This document shows positions 51,638 to 59,881 of a stretch of 64,000 nucleotides of DNA, in pieces; the stretch's first letter is position 1; every line of letters begins with the position of its first letter. Below the pieces are notes generated by a model, which was given only the letters and a program-made list of their open reading frames with translations, was not told the origin of the DNA and ran no database searches. The stretch comes from Sagittula salina. GTDB lineage: Bacteria; Pseudomonadota; Alphaproteobacteria; Rhodobacterales; Rhodobacteraceae. The stretch covers positions 295,571 through 359,570 of the forward strand of contig NZ_JAGISH010000003.1 in assembly GCF_017813235.1 (NCBI RefSeq). The letters are read 5' to 3'. The position numbers were made by a program, and so were the translations under genes.

Positions 51638-51727
51638 CCGACCTGACCTAACCGATCTGGCCCGACAGACGTGGCCCGGCTGACTTGGTCCGGCTGACTT
51701 GGCCTGATGACCGACGTGGCGTGACGG
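51636..51727. repeat. Degenerate short repeats after the dehydratase gene
   Basis: CTGACCGAC/CTGACCTAAC near 51637-51655 and CCGGCTGACTTGG in two copies (51676-51702), with flanking GACGTGGC copies at 51668 and 51713. Units are 10-14 bp and largely built from TGAC, TGG and CCGG. Confidence 0.6.
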
Positions 51728-51780
51728 AGTAGGCTGGACGGACCCCGAGGCCCGGTCAGGATACGGCCAGGACCCCTAAC

Positions 51781-52623
51781 TCAGCGGCCGGGAAGCGCGC
51801 CCCGGCGCGGCTGCTCCACCCAGGCCTCGATGATGTCGATCGCCTCCTGTGCCGAATCGACCAGGGAGAAAAGATCCAGATCGGTGGCGCTGATGGTGCC
51901 CGCGTCCGCGAGAGCCTCCCAGTTGATGATCTTCTGCCAGAAGTCCTTGCCGAACAGCAGGAAGGGGACCGGCCGCATCCGCCCCGTCTGGATCAGGGTC
52001 AGCGATTCGAACAGCTCGTCCAGCGTGCCGAACCCGCCGGGAAAGACGCAAACCGCCCGCGCGCGCATCAGGAAATGCATCTTGCGAATGGCGAAGTAGT
52101 GGAAGTTGAAGGCAAGGTCCGGCGTCACGAAGAGGTTCGGCGCCTGCTCGTGCGGCAGCACGATATTGAGCCCGATGGAAACGCCCCCCTCTTCCGCCGC
52201 GCCGCGGTTGCCCGCCTCCATAACGCCGGGGCCGCCGCCCGTCGCCACCACCCATTCGCGGTTACCACTTTCCAGCGACTTGCGCGTTATCAGCCGGGCG
52301 AACTGGCGCGCCTCCTCGTAGAAATGGGACAGCTCGGCCAGCGTCTGCGTCCGCGCGGTGTGCTTCTCCTCTGGTGCGGGAATGCGTGCGCCACCGAACA
52401 GCACGACCGTTGAATCGATCTGATGTTCGTCCATCAGCATTTCGTACTTCAACAGTTCCAGCTGCAGGCGCACCGGGCGCAGCTCGTCCTTGGCAAGGAA
52501 TTCCTCGTCGGCAAAGGCCAGCCGGTAGCTGGGCGACCTTGACTGCAGCGTCTCGGGGACGTGGCGCGCGGTCTTGATATCGCTGCCTGCATCGCGAAGC
52601 GGATTGCTGCGGGCGTCGGTCAT
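51781..52623 (-). CDS. LOG family protein (TIGR00730 group)
   Basis: Probable nucleoside 5'-monophosphate phosphoribohydrolase, first known as a lysine-decarboxylase-like or cytokinin-activating LOG protein. 280 residues from the ATG at 52623. The active-site motifs are GGGPGVMEAGNRGA and CVFPGGFGTLDELFESLTLIQTG. The longer N-terminus (about 70 residues; YEMLMDEHQIDSTVVLFGGAR) is usual for the bacterial type II group. It is divergent from dapD. Substrate not determinable; an AMP/CMP-type hydrolase is most likely. Confidence 0.88.
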   Translation of the reverse strand: MTDARSNPLRDAGSDIKTARHVPETLQSRSPSYRLAFADEEFLAKDELRPVRLQLELLKYEMLMDEHQIDSTVVLFGGARIPAPEEKHTARTQTLAELSHFYEEARQFARLITRKSLESGNREWVVATGGGPGVMEAGNRGAAEEGGVSIGLNIVLPHEQAPNLFVTPDLAFNFHYFAIRKMHFLMRARAVCVFPGGFGTLDELFESLTLIQTGRMRPVPFLLFGKDFWQKIINWEALADAGTISATDLDLFSLVDSAQEAIDIIEAWVEQPRRGALPGR

Positions 52624-52873
52624 TCTGGGTCTCCTGCGGGTGTTCTTCCGGTCGGGCCGGTGCGCCCCTGCGGCGCGGACACCTTGTCCTCGCATCAGAA
52701 GTATAGCGTCGCGTGAAGAAGGGCCAGCGGCGCGCAAAAAATGAACGCGGGCCGCGCCCCGCGCCTGAGGCCAAAGCGCGCGGCGCGGCCACCGCGTGCG
52801 CGAACGCATGGACGCGCAGGACACGCGTCGTTATAGCGACCCGGAACAATCTTGCGCGAAGGGGAGAGGATCC

Positions 52874-53701
52874 ATGTCCAACGCACAGCTGGAAGCCGCC
52901 ATCGAAGCCGCCTGGGAGGCGCGCGACACCATCACCCCGTCGACGACGGGCGAAACCCGCGAGGCCATCGAGGACACGCTGAACGCGCTGGACTCCGGCG
53001 CGCTGCGCGTCGCGGAAAAGCAGGCCGACGGGTCCTGGCACGTCAACCAGTGGGCCAAGAAGGCCGTGCTGCTCGGCTTCCGCTTCAAGGACATGGAACA
53101 GCACGACGGCGGCCCGCAGGGTGCCGGCTGGTGGGACAAGGTCGATTCGAAGTTCAAGGGCTGGGGCGACAACCAGTGGAAGGCCGCGGGCTTCCGCGCG
53201 GTGCCGAACTGCGTCGTGCGCAAGTCCGCATACATCGCGCCGGGCGTGGTGCTGATGCCGTCCTTCGTCAACCTCGGGGCGCATGTGGGCGAGGGTACGA
53301 TGGTCGACACCTGGGCCACCGTCGGGTCCTGCGCGCAGATCGGCAGGAACGTGCACCTTTCGGGCGGCGTCGGCATCGGCGGCGTGCTGGAACCGATGCA
53401 GGCCGGCCCGACCATCATCGAGGACAACTGCTTTATCGGGGCGCGCTCCGAGGTGGTCGAGGGCTGCATCGTCCGCGAGGGTTCCGTGCTGGGCATGGGC
53501 GTCTTCATCGGCCAGTCGACCAAGATCGTCGACCGCGAGACCGGCGACGTCATGTACGGCGAAGTGCCCCCCTACTCGGTGGTCGTGGCGGGCTCCATGC
53601 CGTCGAAGAACGGCGTCAACCTCTACTGCGCCGTGATCGTGAAGCGCGTCGACGAGAAGACCCGCTCCAAGACCGGCATCAACGAACTGCTGCGCGACTG
53701 A
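52874..53701 (+). CDS. dapD: Tetrahydrodipicolinate N-succinyltransferase
   Basis: Uses succinyl-CoA in the succinylase branch of diaminopimelate/lysine synthesis. 275 residues, typical length. The N-terminal helical domain ([18 protein letters not shown]) precedes a left-handed beta helix of hexapeptide repeats: [85 protein letters not shown] is the standard continuation. ATG at 52874 with GGGGAGAGGA about 5 bases before. A terminator follows; dapE is the next major gene. Confidence 0.97.
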   Translation: MSNAQLEAAIEAAWEARDTITPSTTGETREAIEDTLNALDSGALRVAEKQADGSWHVNQWAKKAVLLGFRFKDMEQHDGGPQGAGWWDKVDSKFKGWGDNQWKAAGFRAVPNCVVRKSAYIAPGVVLMPSFVNLGAHVGEGTMVDTWATVGSCAQIGRNVHLSGGVGIGGVLEPMQAGPTIIEDNCFIGARSEVVEGCIVREGSVLGMGVFIGQSTKIVDRETGDVMYGEVPPYSVVVAGSMPSKNGVNLYCAVIVKRVDEKTRSKTGINELLRD

Positions 53702-53724
53702 TCGGCGCCGAACGGCACCATGGG

Positions 53725-53751
53725 GGGGCGGTCCGAACTGGCCGCCCCTTT
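53725..53751 (+). terminator. Terminator after dapD
   Basis: GGGGCGGTC (53725-53733) pairs with GGCCGCCCC (53740-53748; one G-T wobble) over a 6-nt loop, followed by TTT. Located 24 bases after the dapD stop. Confidence 0.65.
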
Positions 53752-53798
53752 GCGTTGGCGCGCTTGACAAGCGGGGCGCGGCGGATGAAGAGCGGCGC

Positions 53799-54122
53799 AT
53801 GGAAAAGAAGCCCCGCATACAACAGGTCTACACCCTTCTGGTCGAAGTCGGCCGCAAGGCCGGGGACGGCCTGCCCAAGGACGCCACCGGGGCGGCGCTG
53901 ATGTGCTACGCCTCCGGCGTGGACGAGGCCGAGGCCGTCCGCGAGACCGTCGCCATCCTCAAGCAGGCCGATATGGCGCCGCTGGATGTCACCGGCTACG
54001 GCACCCGTGAGGAGCGCGTGGCCCAGGGCCACGAGATCGAGGACGACGAGGCGGAGCTGATGGACCGCGCGCTGGCGGAGAACGCCGTGATCGTGGCGCA
54101 GGTCTCGCCCTTCTTCGACTGA
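53799..54122 (+). CDS. Small conserved-looking protein, unknown
   Basis: 107 residues. KPRIQQVYTLLVEVGRKAGDGLPKDATGAALMCYASGVDEAEAVRETVAILKQADMAPLDVTGYGTREERVAQG and an acidic stretch (EIEDDEAELMDRALAENAVIVAQVSPFFD). Mixed alpha/beta, no signal or membrane segment. It lies between dapD and dapE and is oriented with them, but has its own space on both sides. The even codon use and well-formed sequence favour a real gene. Function unknown. Confidence 0.65.
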   Translation: MEKKPRIQQVYTLLVEVGRKAGDGLPKDATGAALMCYASGVDEAEAVRETVAILKQADMAPLDVTGYGTREERVAQGHEIEDDEAELMDRALAENAVIVAQVSPFFD

Positions 54123-54261
54123 CGCACCCCGCCGCGCCCGTTTTTCCAGAAAATTCGCCCCCGCCCTGACAGGCGCGCAATGCCGACCCCATCCTTGGGG
54201 CCAGCCATTTGCCAACCGTCGCGGGGCGCGCTAGCCATGGGCCGACATTCCCGGAGGACCC

Positions 54262-55401
54262 ATGACCGATCCCGTAGACCTCACCGCCCGCCTCGTCCGC
54301 TGCCCCTCCGTCACGCCCGAAGACGGCGGCGCGCTGGTGCTGCTGCAGGACCTGCTCTCCGCCGCGGGTTTCGACTGCACGCGGGTGGACCGCAACGGCA
54401 CGCCGAACCTCTTTGCCCGCTGGGGACAGAAGGGCCACGTGAGGACCTTCGGCTTTAACGGCCACACCGACGTGGTGCCGATCGGCAATCGTGACGACTG
54501 GAAGCATGACCCCTTCGGCGCCGAGATCGAGGGCGGCATGATGTACGGGCGCGGCACCACCGACATGAAATCCGGCGTCGCCGCCTTTGCCGCCGCCGCC
54601 ATCGATTTCGTCACCCATACGCCGCCCGACGGCGCGGTGATCCTGACCATCACCGGCGACGAAGAGGGGGAATCGACCGACGGCACCACCGCCCTGCTCG
54701 ACTGGATGTCGACGGAGCAGGAGCGCATGTCGGCCTGTATCGTGGGCGAACCCACCTGCCCCGACCACATGGGCCAGATGATGAAGATCGGGCGGCGCGG
54801 GTCGCTGTCTGCATGGTTCACCGTGACCGGCAAGCAGGGCCATTCCGCCTATCCGCATCGCGCGCTGAACCCGTTGCCCGCCATGGCGCGGCTCATGGAC
54901 CGGCTTGCCTCGCACGAGCTGGACAAGGGCACCGACCACTTCGACGCCTCGACGCTGGCGGTGGTGACCATCGACACCGGCAACCCGGCGACGAACGTGA
55001 TCCCGGCGCAGACCCGCGCCTGCGTCAACATCCGCTTCAACGACCTGCACACGGGCGCGGCGCTGTCGGACTGGCTGCGCTCGGAGGCGCGGAAGGTCGA
55101 CGCGGAATACGGCACCGCGACGGAGGTCCGGGTGAAGATCTCGGGCGAGAGCTTCCTGACACCGCCCGGCGACCTTTCCAACCTCGTGGCAAAGGCTGTG
55201 GAGGCGGAGACCGGCCAGCGCCCGGAGCTGTCCACAACCGGCGGCACCTCGGATGCGCGGTTCGTCAAGGACCATTGCCCGGTGGTCGAATTCGGCCTCG
55301 TCGGTCAGACCATGCATGCGGTGGACGAACGCGTCTCCGTCGAACAGATTAGCCAGCTAAAGGCGATCTACACCCGGATGCTGCGCGACTATTTCGCATG
55401 A
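54262..55401 (+). CDS. dapE: Succinyl-diaminopimelate desuccinylase
   Basis: Zinc hydrolase that removes succinate to give LL-diaminopimelate. 379 residues, normal length. [21 protein letters not shown] start, GHTDVVPIG (first metal His), [14 protein letters not shown] (bridging Asp), [12 protein letters not shown] (catalytic Glu pair), and the C-terminal [34 protein letters not shown]. It overlaps the following GNAT by 4 bases, starting a three-gene run. Confidence 0.96.
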   Translation: MTDPVDLTARLVRCPSVTPEDGGALVLLQDLLSAAGFDCTRVDRNGTPNLFARWGQKGHVRTFGFNGHTDVVPIGNRDDWKHDPFGAEIEGGMMYGRGTTDMKSGVAAFAAAAIDFVTHTPPDGAVILTITGDEEGESTDGTTALLDWMSTEQERMSACIVGEPTCPDHMGQMMKIGRRGSLSAWFTVTGKQGHSAYPHRALNPLPAMARLMDRLASHELDKGTDHFDASTLAVVTIDTGNPATNVIPAQTRACVNIRFNDLHTGAALSDWLRSEARKVDAEYGTATEVRVKISGESFLTPPGDLSNLVAKAVEAETGQRPELSTTGGTSDARFVKDHCPVVEFGLVGQTMHAVDERVSVEQISQLKAIYTRMLRDYFA

Positions 55402-55814
55402 TGGTCGAGATCACGCAGAACCTGCGCGACCCGCACCACGTGCGCCGTGTGGTCTTCATCGAGGAACAGGGCTTCACCGAGGCGGAGGAATGGGACGACC
55501 GCGACGGCGATGCCGTGCAACTGGTGGTTCGCGACGCGGGCGCGCCGGTGGCCTCCGCCCGACTGCTGCGCGATGGCACAACAGGCAAGATCGGCCGCAT
55601 CTGCGTGCTGAAGCCCTACCGAGGCCGGGGTCTTGGCGCGGCCATGGTCGACTTCGGCATCGCGCATTTCCGCGCCACGCCGGGCGTCACCCGCGTCTAC
55701 CTCAGCGCGCAGACCCACGCCCTGCCCTTCTACGAAGGCCTCGGATTCCGCGCCTATGGCGATGAATACCTCGACGGCACGGTGCCGCACCGGGACATGG
55801 ACCTGCCCCTGTGA
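55398..55814 (+). CDS. GNAT acetyltransferase (ElaA-like)
   Basis: 138 residues, single GNAT domain. [31 protein letters not shown] is like the start of ElaA/YjcF-type GNATs, with the CoA loop [19 protein letters not shown] and [28 protein letters not shown]. Unlike the five-gene GNAT array near ffh it belongs to the small free-standing type. Coupled to dapE and to the next gene by 4-base overlaps. Substrate unknown. Confidence 0.9.
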   Translation: MMVEITQNLRDPHHVRRVVFIEEQGFTEAEEWDDRDGDAVQLVVRDAGAPVASARLLRDGTTGKIGRICVLKPYRGRGLGAAMVDFGIAHFRATPGVTRVYLSAQTHALPFYEGLGFRAYGDEYLDGTVPHRDMDLPL

Positions 55815-56374
55815 CACCGACCCTGATCGTCATGCTGAAGGAACCGCGCCCCGGACGGGTCAAGACGCGGCTTGGCCGCGACATCGGGCAGGTGGCCGCC
55901 TGCTGGTGGTTCCGCCATCAGGTCGCACGGCTCCTGCGGCGGGTGGCGGACCCGCGCTGGCACCTGGTGCTGGCCGTCGCCCCCGACGCCGCCGTGGTAT
56001 CCCGCGCGTGGCCCTCCCATCTGCCGCGCATTCCGCAGGGCGGCGGCGACCTAGGTGCCCGCATGGCCCGCGCGCTGCGCCGCTTTCCCGGCCCGGTCTG
56101 CGTGATCGGCGCGGACATTCCCGGCATAGGCCGGGCGCAGGTCGCGCGGGCTTTCCGGGCACTGGGGTCGTCCCGGGCGGTCTTTGGCCCCGCGCCGGAC
56201 GGCGGATACTGGTTGGTTGGCGCACGGCACCCCGCCCGACTACCGCCGGGCTTCATGCGCGGGGTGCGCTGGTCGACCGAGCACGCGCTCCGCGACACGC
56301 GCGACACACTGCCGGGCTGGCGGGTGGCGGAGGTCGATGTGCTGGCGGACGTGGATCGGGTGACGGACCTCTAA
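55811..56374 (+). CDS. DUF2064 glycosyltransferase-like protein
   Basis: 187 residues from a GTG at 55811. PTLIVMLKEPRPGRVKTRLGRDIG is the typical N-terminus of the TIGR04282/DUF2064 family (nucleotidyl/glycosyltransferase-A fold), followed by CVIGADIPGIGRAQVARAFRAL (normally GxDxP) and FGPAPDGGYWLVG. The catalytic-type Asp residues are present. Usually next to a family 2 glycosyltransferase, which is absent here. Reaction unknown. Last gene of the dapE transcript. Confidence 0.88.
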   Translation: MTPTLIVMLKEPRPGRVKTRLGRDIGQVAACWWFRHQVARLLRRVADPRWHLVLAVAPDAAVVSRAWPSHLPRIPQGGGDLGARMARALRRFPGPVCVIGADIPGIGRAQVARAFRALGSSRAVFGPAPDGGYWLVGARHPARLPPGFMRGVRWSTEHALRDTRDTLPGWRVAEVDVLADVDRVTDL

Positions 56375-56489
56375 GGCTGCCAAGCCGGCCCTGCCACCTT
56401 CGCGTGGGGAGGTGTTTTCAAGGCGAGGACGCAGGGGCGCGGCGCGGGATTTAGCTTCTGGTCACGGGTGTCTTACCGTACGTTAAATG

Positions 56490-56503
56490 TTGTCAGCTGA
56501 CAA
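56490..56503. promoter_or_regulatory. Perfect palindrome TTGTCAGCTGACAA
   Basis: 14-bp perfect palindrome, 230 bases upstream of the RNase R start and 18 bases before the first unit of the repeat array. Copies of its half, CTGACAA, also occur just after rnr (59031 and 59062). A regulator site is likely. Confidence 0.5.
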
Positions 56504-56520
56504 TTTGTCCCGCATCCAGA

Positions 56521-56691
56521 TCGACCCGCATGGGATTTGCCGCAGGCAAATCGAACCGCATGTGACTTCCTCCGCAAAAAATTCGACGCACATGAGGATT
56601 TTTTCCAAATGCAATTCCACCCGCATGGGGATTGTTCCGCATGCAATTCGACCCGCATGGGGACTGTTCCGCATGCAATTCGACATGACGA
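56521..56691. repeat. Six-copy repeat array with 30-33 bp period before rnr
   Basis: A core like TCGACCCGCATG starts at 56521, 56551, 56583, 56616, 56648 and (diverged) 56680: spacing 30, 32, 33, 32, 32. The units at 56616 and 56648 are nearly identical over 32 bp (AATTCGACCCGCATGGGGA, TTGTTCCGCATGC). The repeats are AT-richer than the genome. The linkers are not unique spacers, so this is not a CRISPR array. Confidence 0.85.
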
Positions 56692-56719
56692 GGCCGGGGT
56701 GCCGTGCTACCTGAGAGCC

Positions 56720-59026
56720 ATGAGCACACTGCCGACAAAACAGGAGATCCTCGACTGGATTTCCGGGAACCCGACCCTCACCGCGAAACGCGACATCGCC
56801 AAGGCCTTCGGCATCAAGGGCGCCGCGCGGATCGACCTCAAGCGAATCCTGCGAGAGCTGGAGGACGAGGGGCACCTCGAGAAGCGCAAGAAGACCTACC
56901 GCGACCCGGATCGCCTGCCCCCGGTCAGCGTGCTGCAGGTGAAGGCGCCGGACGAGAATGGCGATCTCTTTGCGGTGCCGCTGGAGTGGCATGGCGAGGG
57001 CGTGGAGCCGACGGTTCTGATCGTCACCAAACCCTCCGACCCGGCGCTGGGTGAAGGCGACCGCATTCTCGCGCGGTTGCAGGTGGTGCACGAGGCAGAT
57101 CACAACTACGAGGCACGGCTGATCCGCAAGATCGGCACCTCGCCGCAGCGCGTGGTGGGGATCTTCCGCAAGGGGGCGGAGGGCGGTCGCATCCTGCCCA
57201 TCGACAAGGGGTCGGACCGCGAATGGATGGTGGGTCCCGACGCCACCGGCGGCGCGAAGGACGGCGAGCTGGTCGAGGCGGAGCAGGCCGGACCCAAGGG
57301 CCGCATGGGCCTGCCCAAGGCGCGCATCGTGTTGCGGCTGGGCGACCCGACAGAGCCGCGCGCAGTCTCGCTCATCGCCATTCACCAGCACGGCATCCCC
57401 GACGACTTCCCGGCGGATGTGCTGGCAGAGGCCGACGCGGTGAAGCCCGCCGGGCTGAATGGCCGCGAAGACCTGCGCGACCTGCCTTTGATCACCATCG
57501 ACCCGGCGGATGCGCGCGACCGCGACGACGCGGTGCATGCCCACGCCGACGACGATCCGAAGAACCCCGGCGGCTACGTCATCTGGGTCGCCATCGCCGA
57601 CGTGGCGCATTACGTCACGCCCGGTTCCGCGCTCGATCACGAAGCGCGCAAGCGCGGGAACTCGTCGTACTTCCCCGACCGCGTGGTGCCGATGCTGCCC
57701 GACCGGCTGTCGGGCGACCTGTGTTCGCTGCACGAGGACGTGCCGCGGGCCTGCATCGCGGTGCGCATGGTCATCGACGCGCAGGGCGAGAAGCTGGGTC
57801 AGCGCTTCGTGCGCGGGCTGATGCGGTCGCAGGCCTCGCTGCCCTACCGAGACGTTCAGGCCGCCGTCGATGGCGCCCCCAACGATAAGACCGCACCGCT
57901 GGTCGAGGACGTGCTGAAGCCGCTATACGCCGCCTACGAATTGCTCAAGGGCGCGAGCGCACGCCGACAGCCGCTCGACCTCGATCTGCCGGAGCGCAAG
58001 ATCGTGCTGTCGGACGAGGGCAAGGTTCTATCGGTTGATTTCGCGGAGCGGATGGACGCGCACCGGCTGATCGAGGAATTCATGGTGCTGGCCAATGTTG
58101 CCGCCGCCGAAACCCTGATCGCCAAGAAGACGCCGCTGCTGTTCCGCGTGCACGAGGAACCGCCGCCGGACAAGCTGGAAAGCCTGCGGGAAACGGCGGG
58201 CGCGGCCGGTCTGACCCTTGCCAAGGGGCAGGTGCTGCAGACCCGCCACCTGAACGCGCTGCTGCGGCAGGCGGAGGGCACGCCGGAGGACGAGCTGATC
58301 AACATGGCCACGCTGCGGTCGATGACGCAGGCCTATTACAGCCCGAAAAACTTTGGGCATTTCGGCCTCGCGCTTCGGAACTACGCGCATTTCACCTCGC
58401 CCATCCGACGCTATTCCGACCTGATCGTGCACCGCGCGCTGATCTCGGCGCATGGCTGGGGGCCGGACCGGGGCAAGGACGGCCTAAGCGCAGAGGACAT
58501 CGATCGGCTGGAACTGACCGGGCAGCAGATCTCCGACACGGAGCGGCGGTCGATGATGGCGGAGCGGGACACCACGGACCGATACCTTGCCGCATTCCTG
58601 TCCGACCGGATCGGGGCGGAGTTCCCGGGCCGCGTGTCGGGCATCGCCAAGTTCGGCCTGTTCGTGAAACTTGATGAGACCGGCGCCGACGGGCTGGTGC
58701 CGATCTCCACGCTGGGCAACGAGTATTTCAACTTCGACCGCGACAATGGCACGCTGGTGGGGTCCGAAAGCGGGCGGGTGATCGCCCTGGGCATGAAGGC
58801 CAAGGTGAAGCTGAAGGAGGCCGCGCCGGTCACCGGCGGCATTGCCTTTGAACTTCTGGAGCTGGAGGGCGAGCCCTACGAAAGCAGCGGCGGCGGCCGG
58901 GGGCGTGGCGGATACCGGCGCGGCGGCAAGCGCGGGCCCTCACCCCAGCGCAAGGCAGCAAAGGCGCGGGCCAAGGACGCGAAGGTGAAGCGCAAGGTCT
59001 CGCGGCAGCGGCGCCAGAAGACGTGA
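56720..59026 (+). CDS. rnr: Ribonuclease R
   Basis: Processive 3'-to-5' exoribonuclease that degrades structured RNA and works in RNA turnover and quality control. 768 residues from the ATG at 56720; an in-frame start at 56537 would translate the repeat array and is rejected. Order: N-terminal winged helix (about 5-60, PTKQEILDWISGNPTLTAKRDIAKAFGIKG), cold-shock OB domains (60-230), RNB catalytic domain (DLPLITIDPADARDRDDAVHA, metal-binding Asp residues), and S1 domain (GRVSGIAKFGLFVKLDETGADGLVPISTLG). The tail is basic, Gly/Arg/Lys-rich. Confidence 0.96.
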   Translation: MSTLPTKQEILDWISGNPTLTAKRDIAKAFGIKGAARIDLKRILRELEDEGHLEKRKKTYRDPDRLPPVSVLQVKAPDENGDLFAVPLEWHGEGVEPTVLIVTKPSDPALGEGDRILARLQVVHEADHNYEARLIRKIGTSPQRVVGIFRKGAEGGRILPIDKGSDREWMVGPDATGGAKDGELVEAEQAGPKGRMGLPKARIVLRLGDPTEPRAVSLIAIHQHGIPDDFPADVLAEADAVKPAGLNGREDLRDLPLITIDPADARDRDDAVHAHADDDPKNPGGYVIWVAIADVAHYVTPGSALDHEARKRGNSSYFPDRVVPMLPDRLSGDLCSLHEDVPRACIAVRMVIDAQGEKLGQRFVRGLMRSQASLPYRDVQAAVDGAPNDKTAPLVEDVLKPLYAAYELLKGASARRQPLDLDLPERKIVLSDEGKVLSVDFAERMDAHRLIEEFMVLANVAAAETLIAKKTPLLFRVHEEPPPDKLESLRETAGAAGLTLAKGQVLQTRHLNALLRQAEGTPEDELINMATLRSMTQAYYSPKNFGHFGLALRNYAHFTSPIRRYSDLIVHRALISAHGWGPDRGKDGLSAEDIDRLELTGQQISDTERRSMMAERDTTDRYLAAFLSDRIGAEFPGRVSGIAKFGLFVKLDETGADGLVPISTLGNEYFNFDRDNGTLVGSESGRVIALGMKAKVKLKEAAPVTGGIAFELLELEGEPYESSGGGRGRGGYRRGGKRGPSPQRKAAKARAKDAKVKRKVSRQRRQKT

Positions 59027-59083
59027 CCGGCTGACAACTGCCGGCGACAAACAGGATTGCCGCTGACAATCGCTGACTGCAGG

Positions 59084-59124
59084 GTGCGGGACATGGTGTA
59101 GCATTGCGCCACCATGTCCCGCAC
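59084..59124. promoter_or_regulatory. 15-bp perfect inverted repeat spanning the WYL start codon
   Basis: Arms GTGCGGGACATGGTG (59084-59098) and CACCATGTCCCGCAC (59110-59124) pair perfectly over an 11-nt loop TAGCATTGCGC. The start codon of the WYL regulator (59114) lies inside the right arm. As DNA it would be a strong operator; as RNA it would fold a hairpin that hides the start codon. Confidence 0.75.
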
Positions 59125-59812
59125 TCACCGCCTGTTCCAGTTGATGACGGCGCTGCGCCGCCTGCCCTCGCCCGTTACCGCACAGCGGCTGGCGGAGGAG
59201 ACCGGCGTTTCCACCCGCACGCTGTATCGCGATATCGACACCCTGCGCGAACTGGGTGCGGTGATCGACGGCGAGGCGGGCTATGGCTACACCCTGGTCG
59301 AGGACGCGCACCTGCCGCCGCTGGGGTTCGAGGACGACGAGCTGGAGGCGCTGATCCTCGGGCTGAAGGAGGTGGCCTTTGTCGGCGACCCCGCGCTGGC
59401 GGAGGCGGCCACGACCGCGCTGACGAAATTGCGCGCGCGGCTGCCCGAACGACAGGCGCACCGGCTGCGGCACGCGGTTCTGACGGCACACCGCTTTGCC
59501 CCGCCGCCGGCCCCCACCATCGACGCGGGCGCGTTGCGCCGCGCATGCTGGGACGAGGAGCAGGTCGCCTTTGACTACGCCGACCGGCACGGGGCAGAGA
59601 CCCGCCGCGAGGTGAAACCGCTGGCGATCATGCTGTTCGACAAATCGCACTGCCTGCTGGCGTGGTGTCTGCTGCGGCGGGATTTCCGCGCTTTCCGGCT
59701 GGATCGCATGACAGGGCTGGCGCGCACGGGCCAGTCCTTCCGGCCCGACCGGGTGCCAATGCTGCGCACCTACCGCGACGCCATGGACGCCCGTTTTCGC
59801 CAATGGGGGTGA
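59114..59812 (+). CDS. HTH/WYL-domain transcriptional regulator (YafY type)
   Basis: 232 residues. HTH_11 winged helix MSRTHRLFQLMTALRRLPSPVTAQRLAEETGVSTRTLYRDIDTLRELGAVIDGEAGYGYTL, followed by a WYL ligand-binding domain (about 135-220: VAFDYADRHGAETRREVKPLAIMLFDKSHCLLAWCLLRRDFRAFRLDRM). The Trp-Tyr-Leu triad reads DKSHCLLAW here. Such regulators often control themselves or a neighbour. The start codon is in a 15-bp inverted repeat, which suggests autorepression at the DNA or RNA level. Confidence 0.92.
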   Translation: MSRTHRLFQLMTALRRLPSPVTAQRLAEETGVSTRTLYRDIDTLRELGAVIDGEAGYGYTLVEDAHLPPLGFEDDELEALILGLKEVAFVGDPALAEAATTALTKLRARLPERQAHRLRHAVLTAHRFAPPPAPTIDAGALRRACWDEEQVAFDYADRHGAETRREVKPLAIMLFDKSHCLLAWCLLRRDFRAFRLDRMTGLARTGQSFRPDRVPMLRTYRDAMDARFRQWG

Positions 59813-59881
59813 TCCCCCTATCTCGGGAAACGGAATCGCGGTAGACTTGCTTCAAAATATAATGAGCAGCAGAGATTGACC

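Larger units (their letters stand above)
56375..56719. other. 345-bp gap before rnr, largely a repeat array
   Basis: Holds a 14-bp palindrome (56490-56503) and the six-copy repeat array (56521-56691). The repeats end about 30 bases before the rnr start. 56375-56480 shows nothing notable. Confidence 0.55.

Noticed and set aside
56521..56691. CRISPR array
   Set aside because: Periodicity is 30-33 bp but there are no unique spacers between identical repeats, the copies are degenerate and no cas gene is present.
56537..56719. N-terminal extension of RNase R through the repeat array
   Set aside because: The in-frame extension encodes only repeat sequence; the family N-terminus begins at the ATG at 56720.
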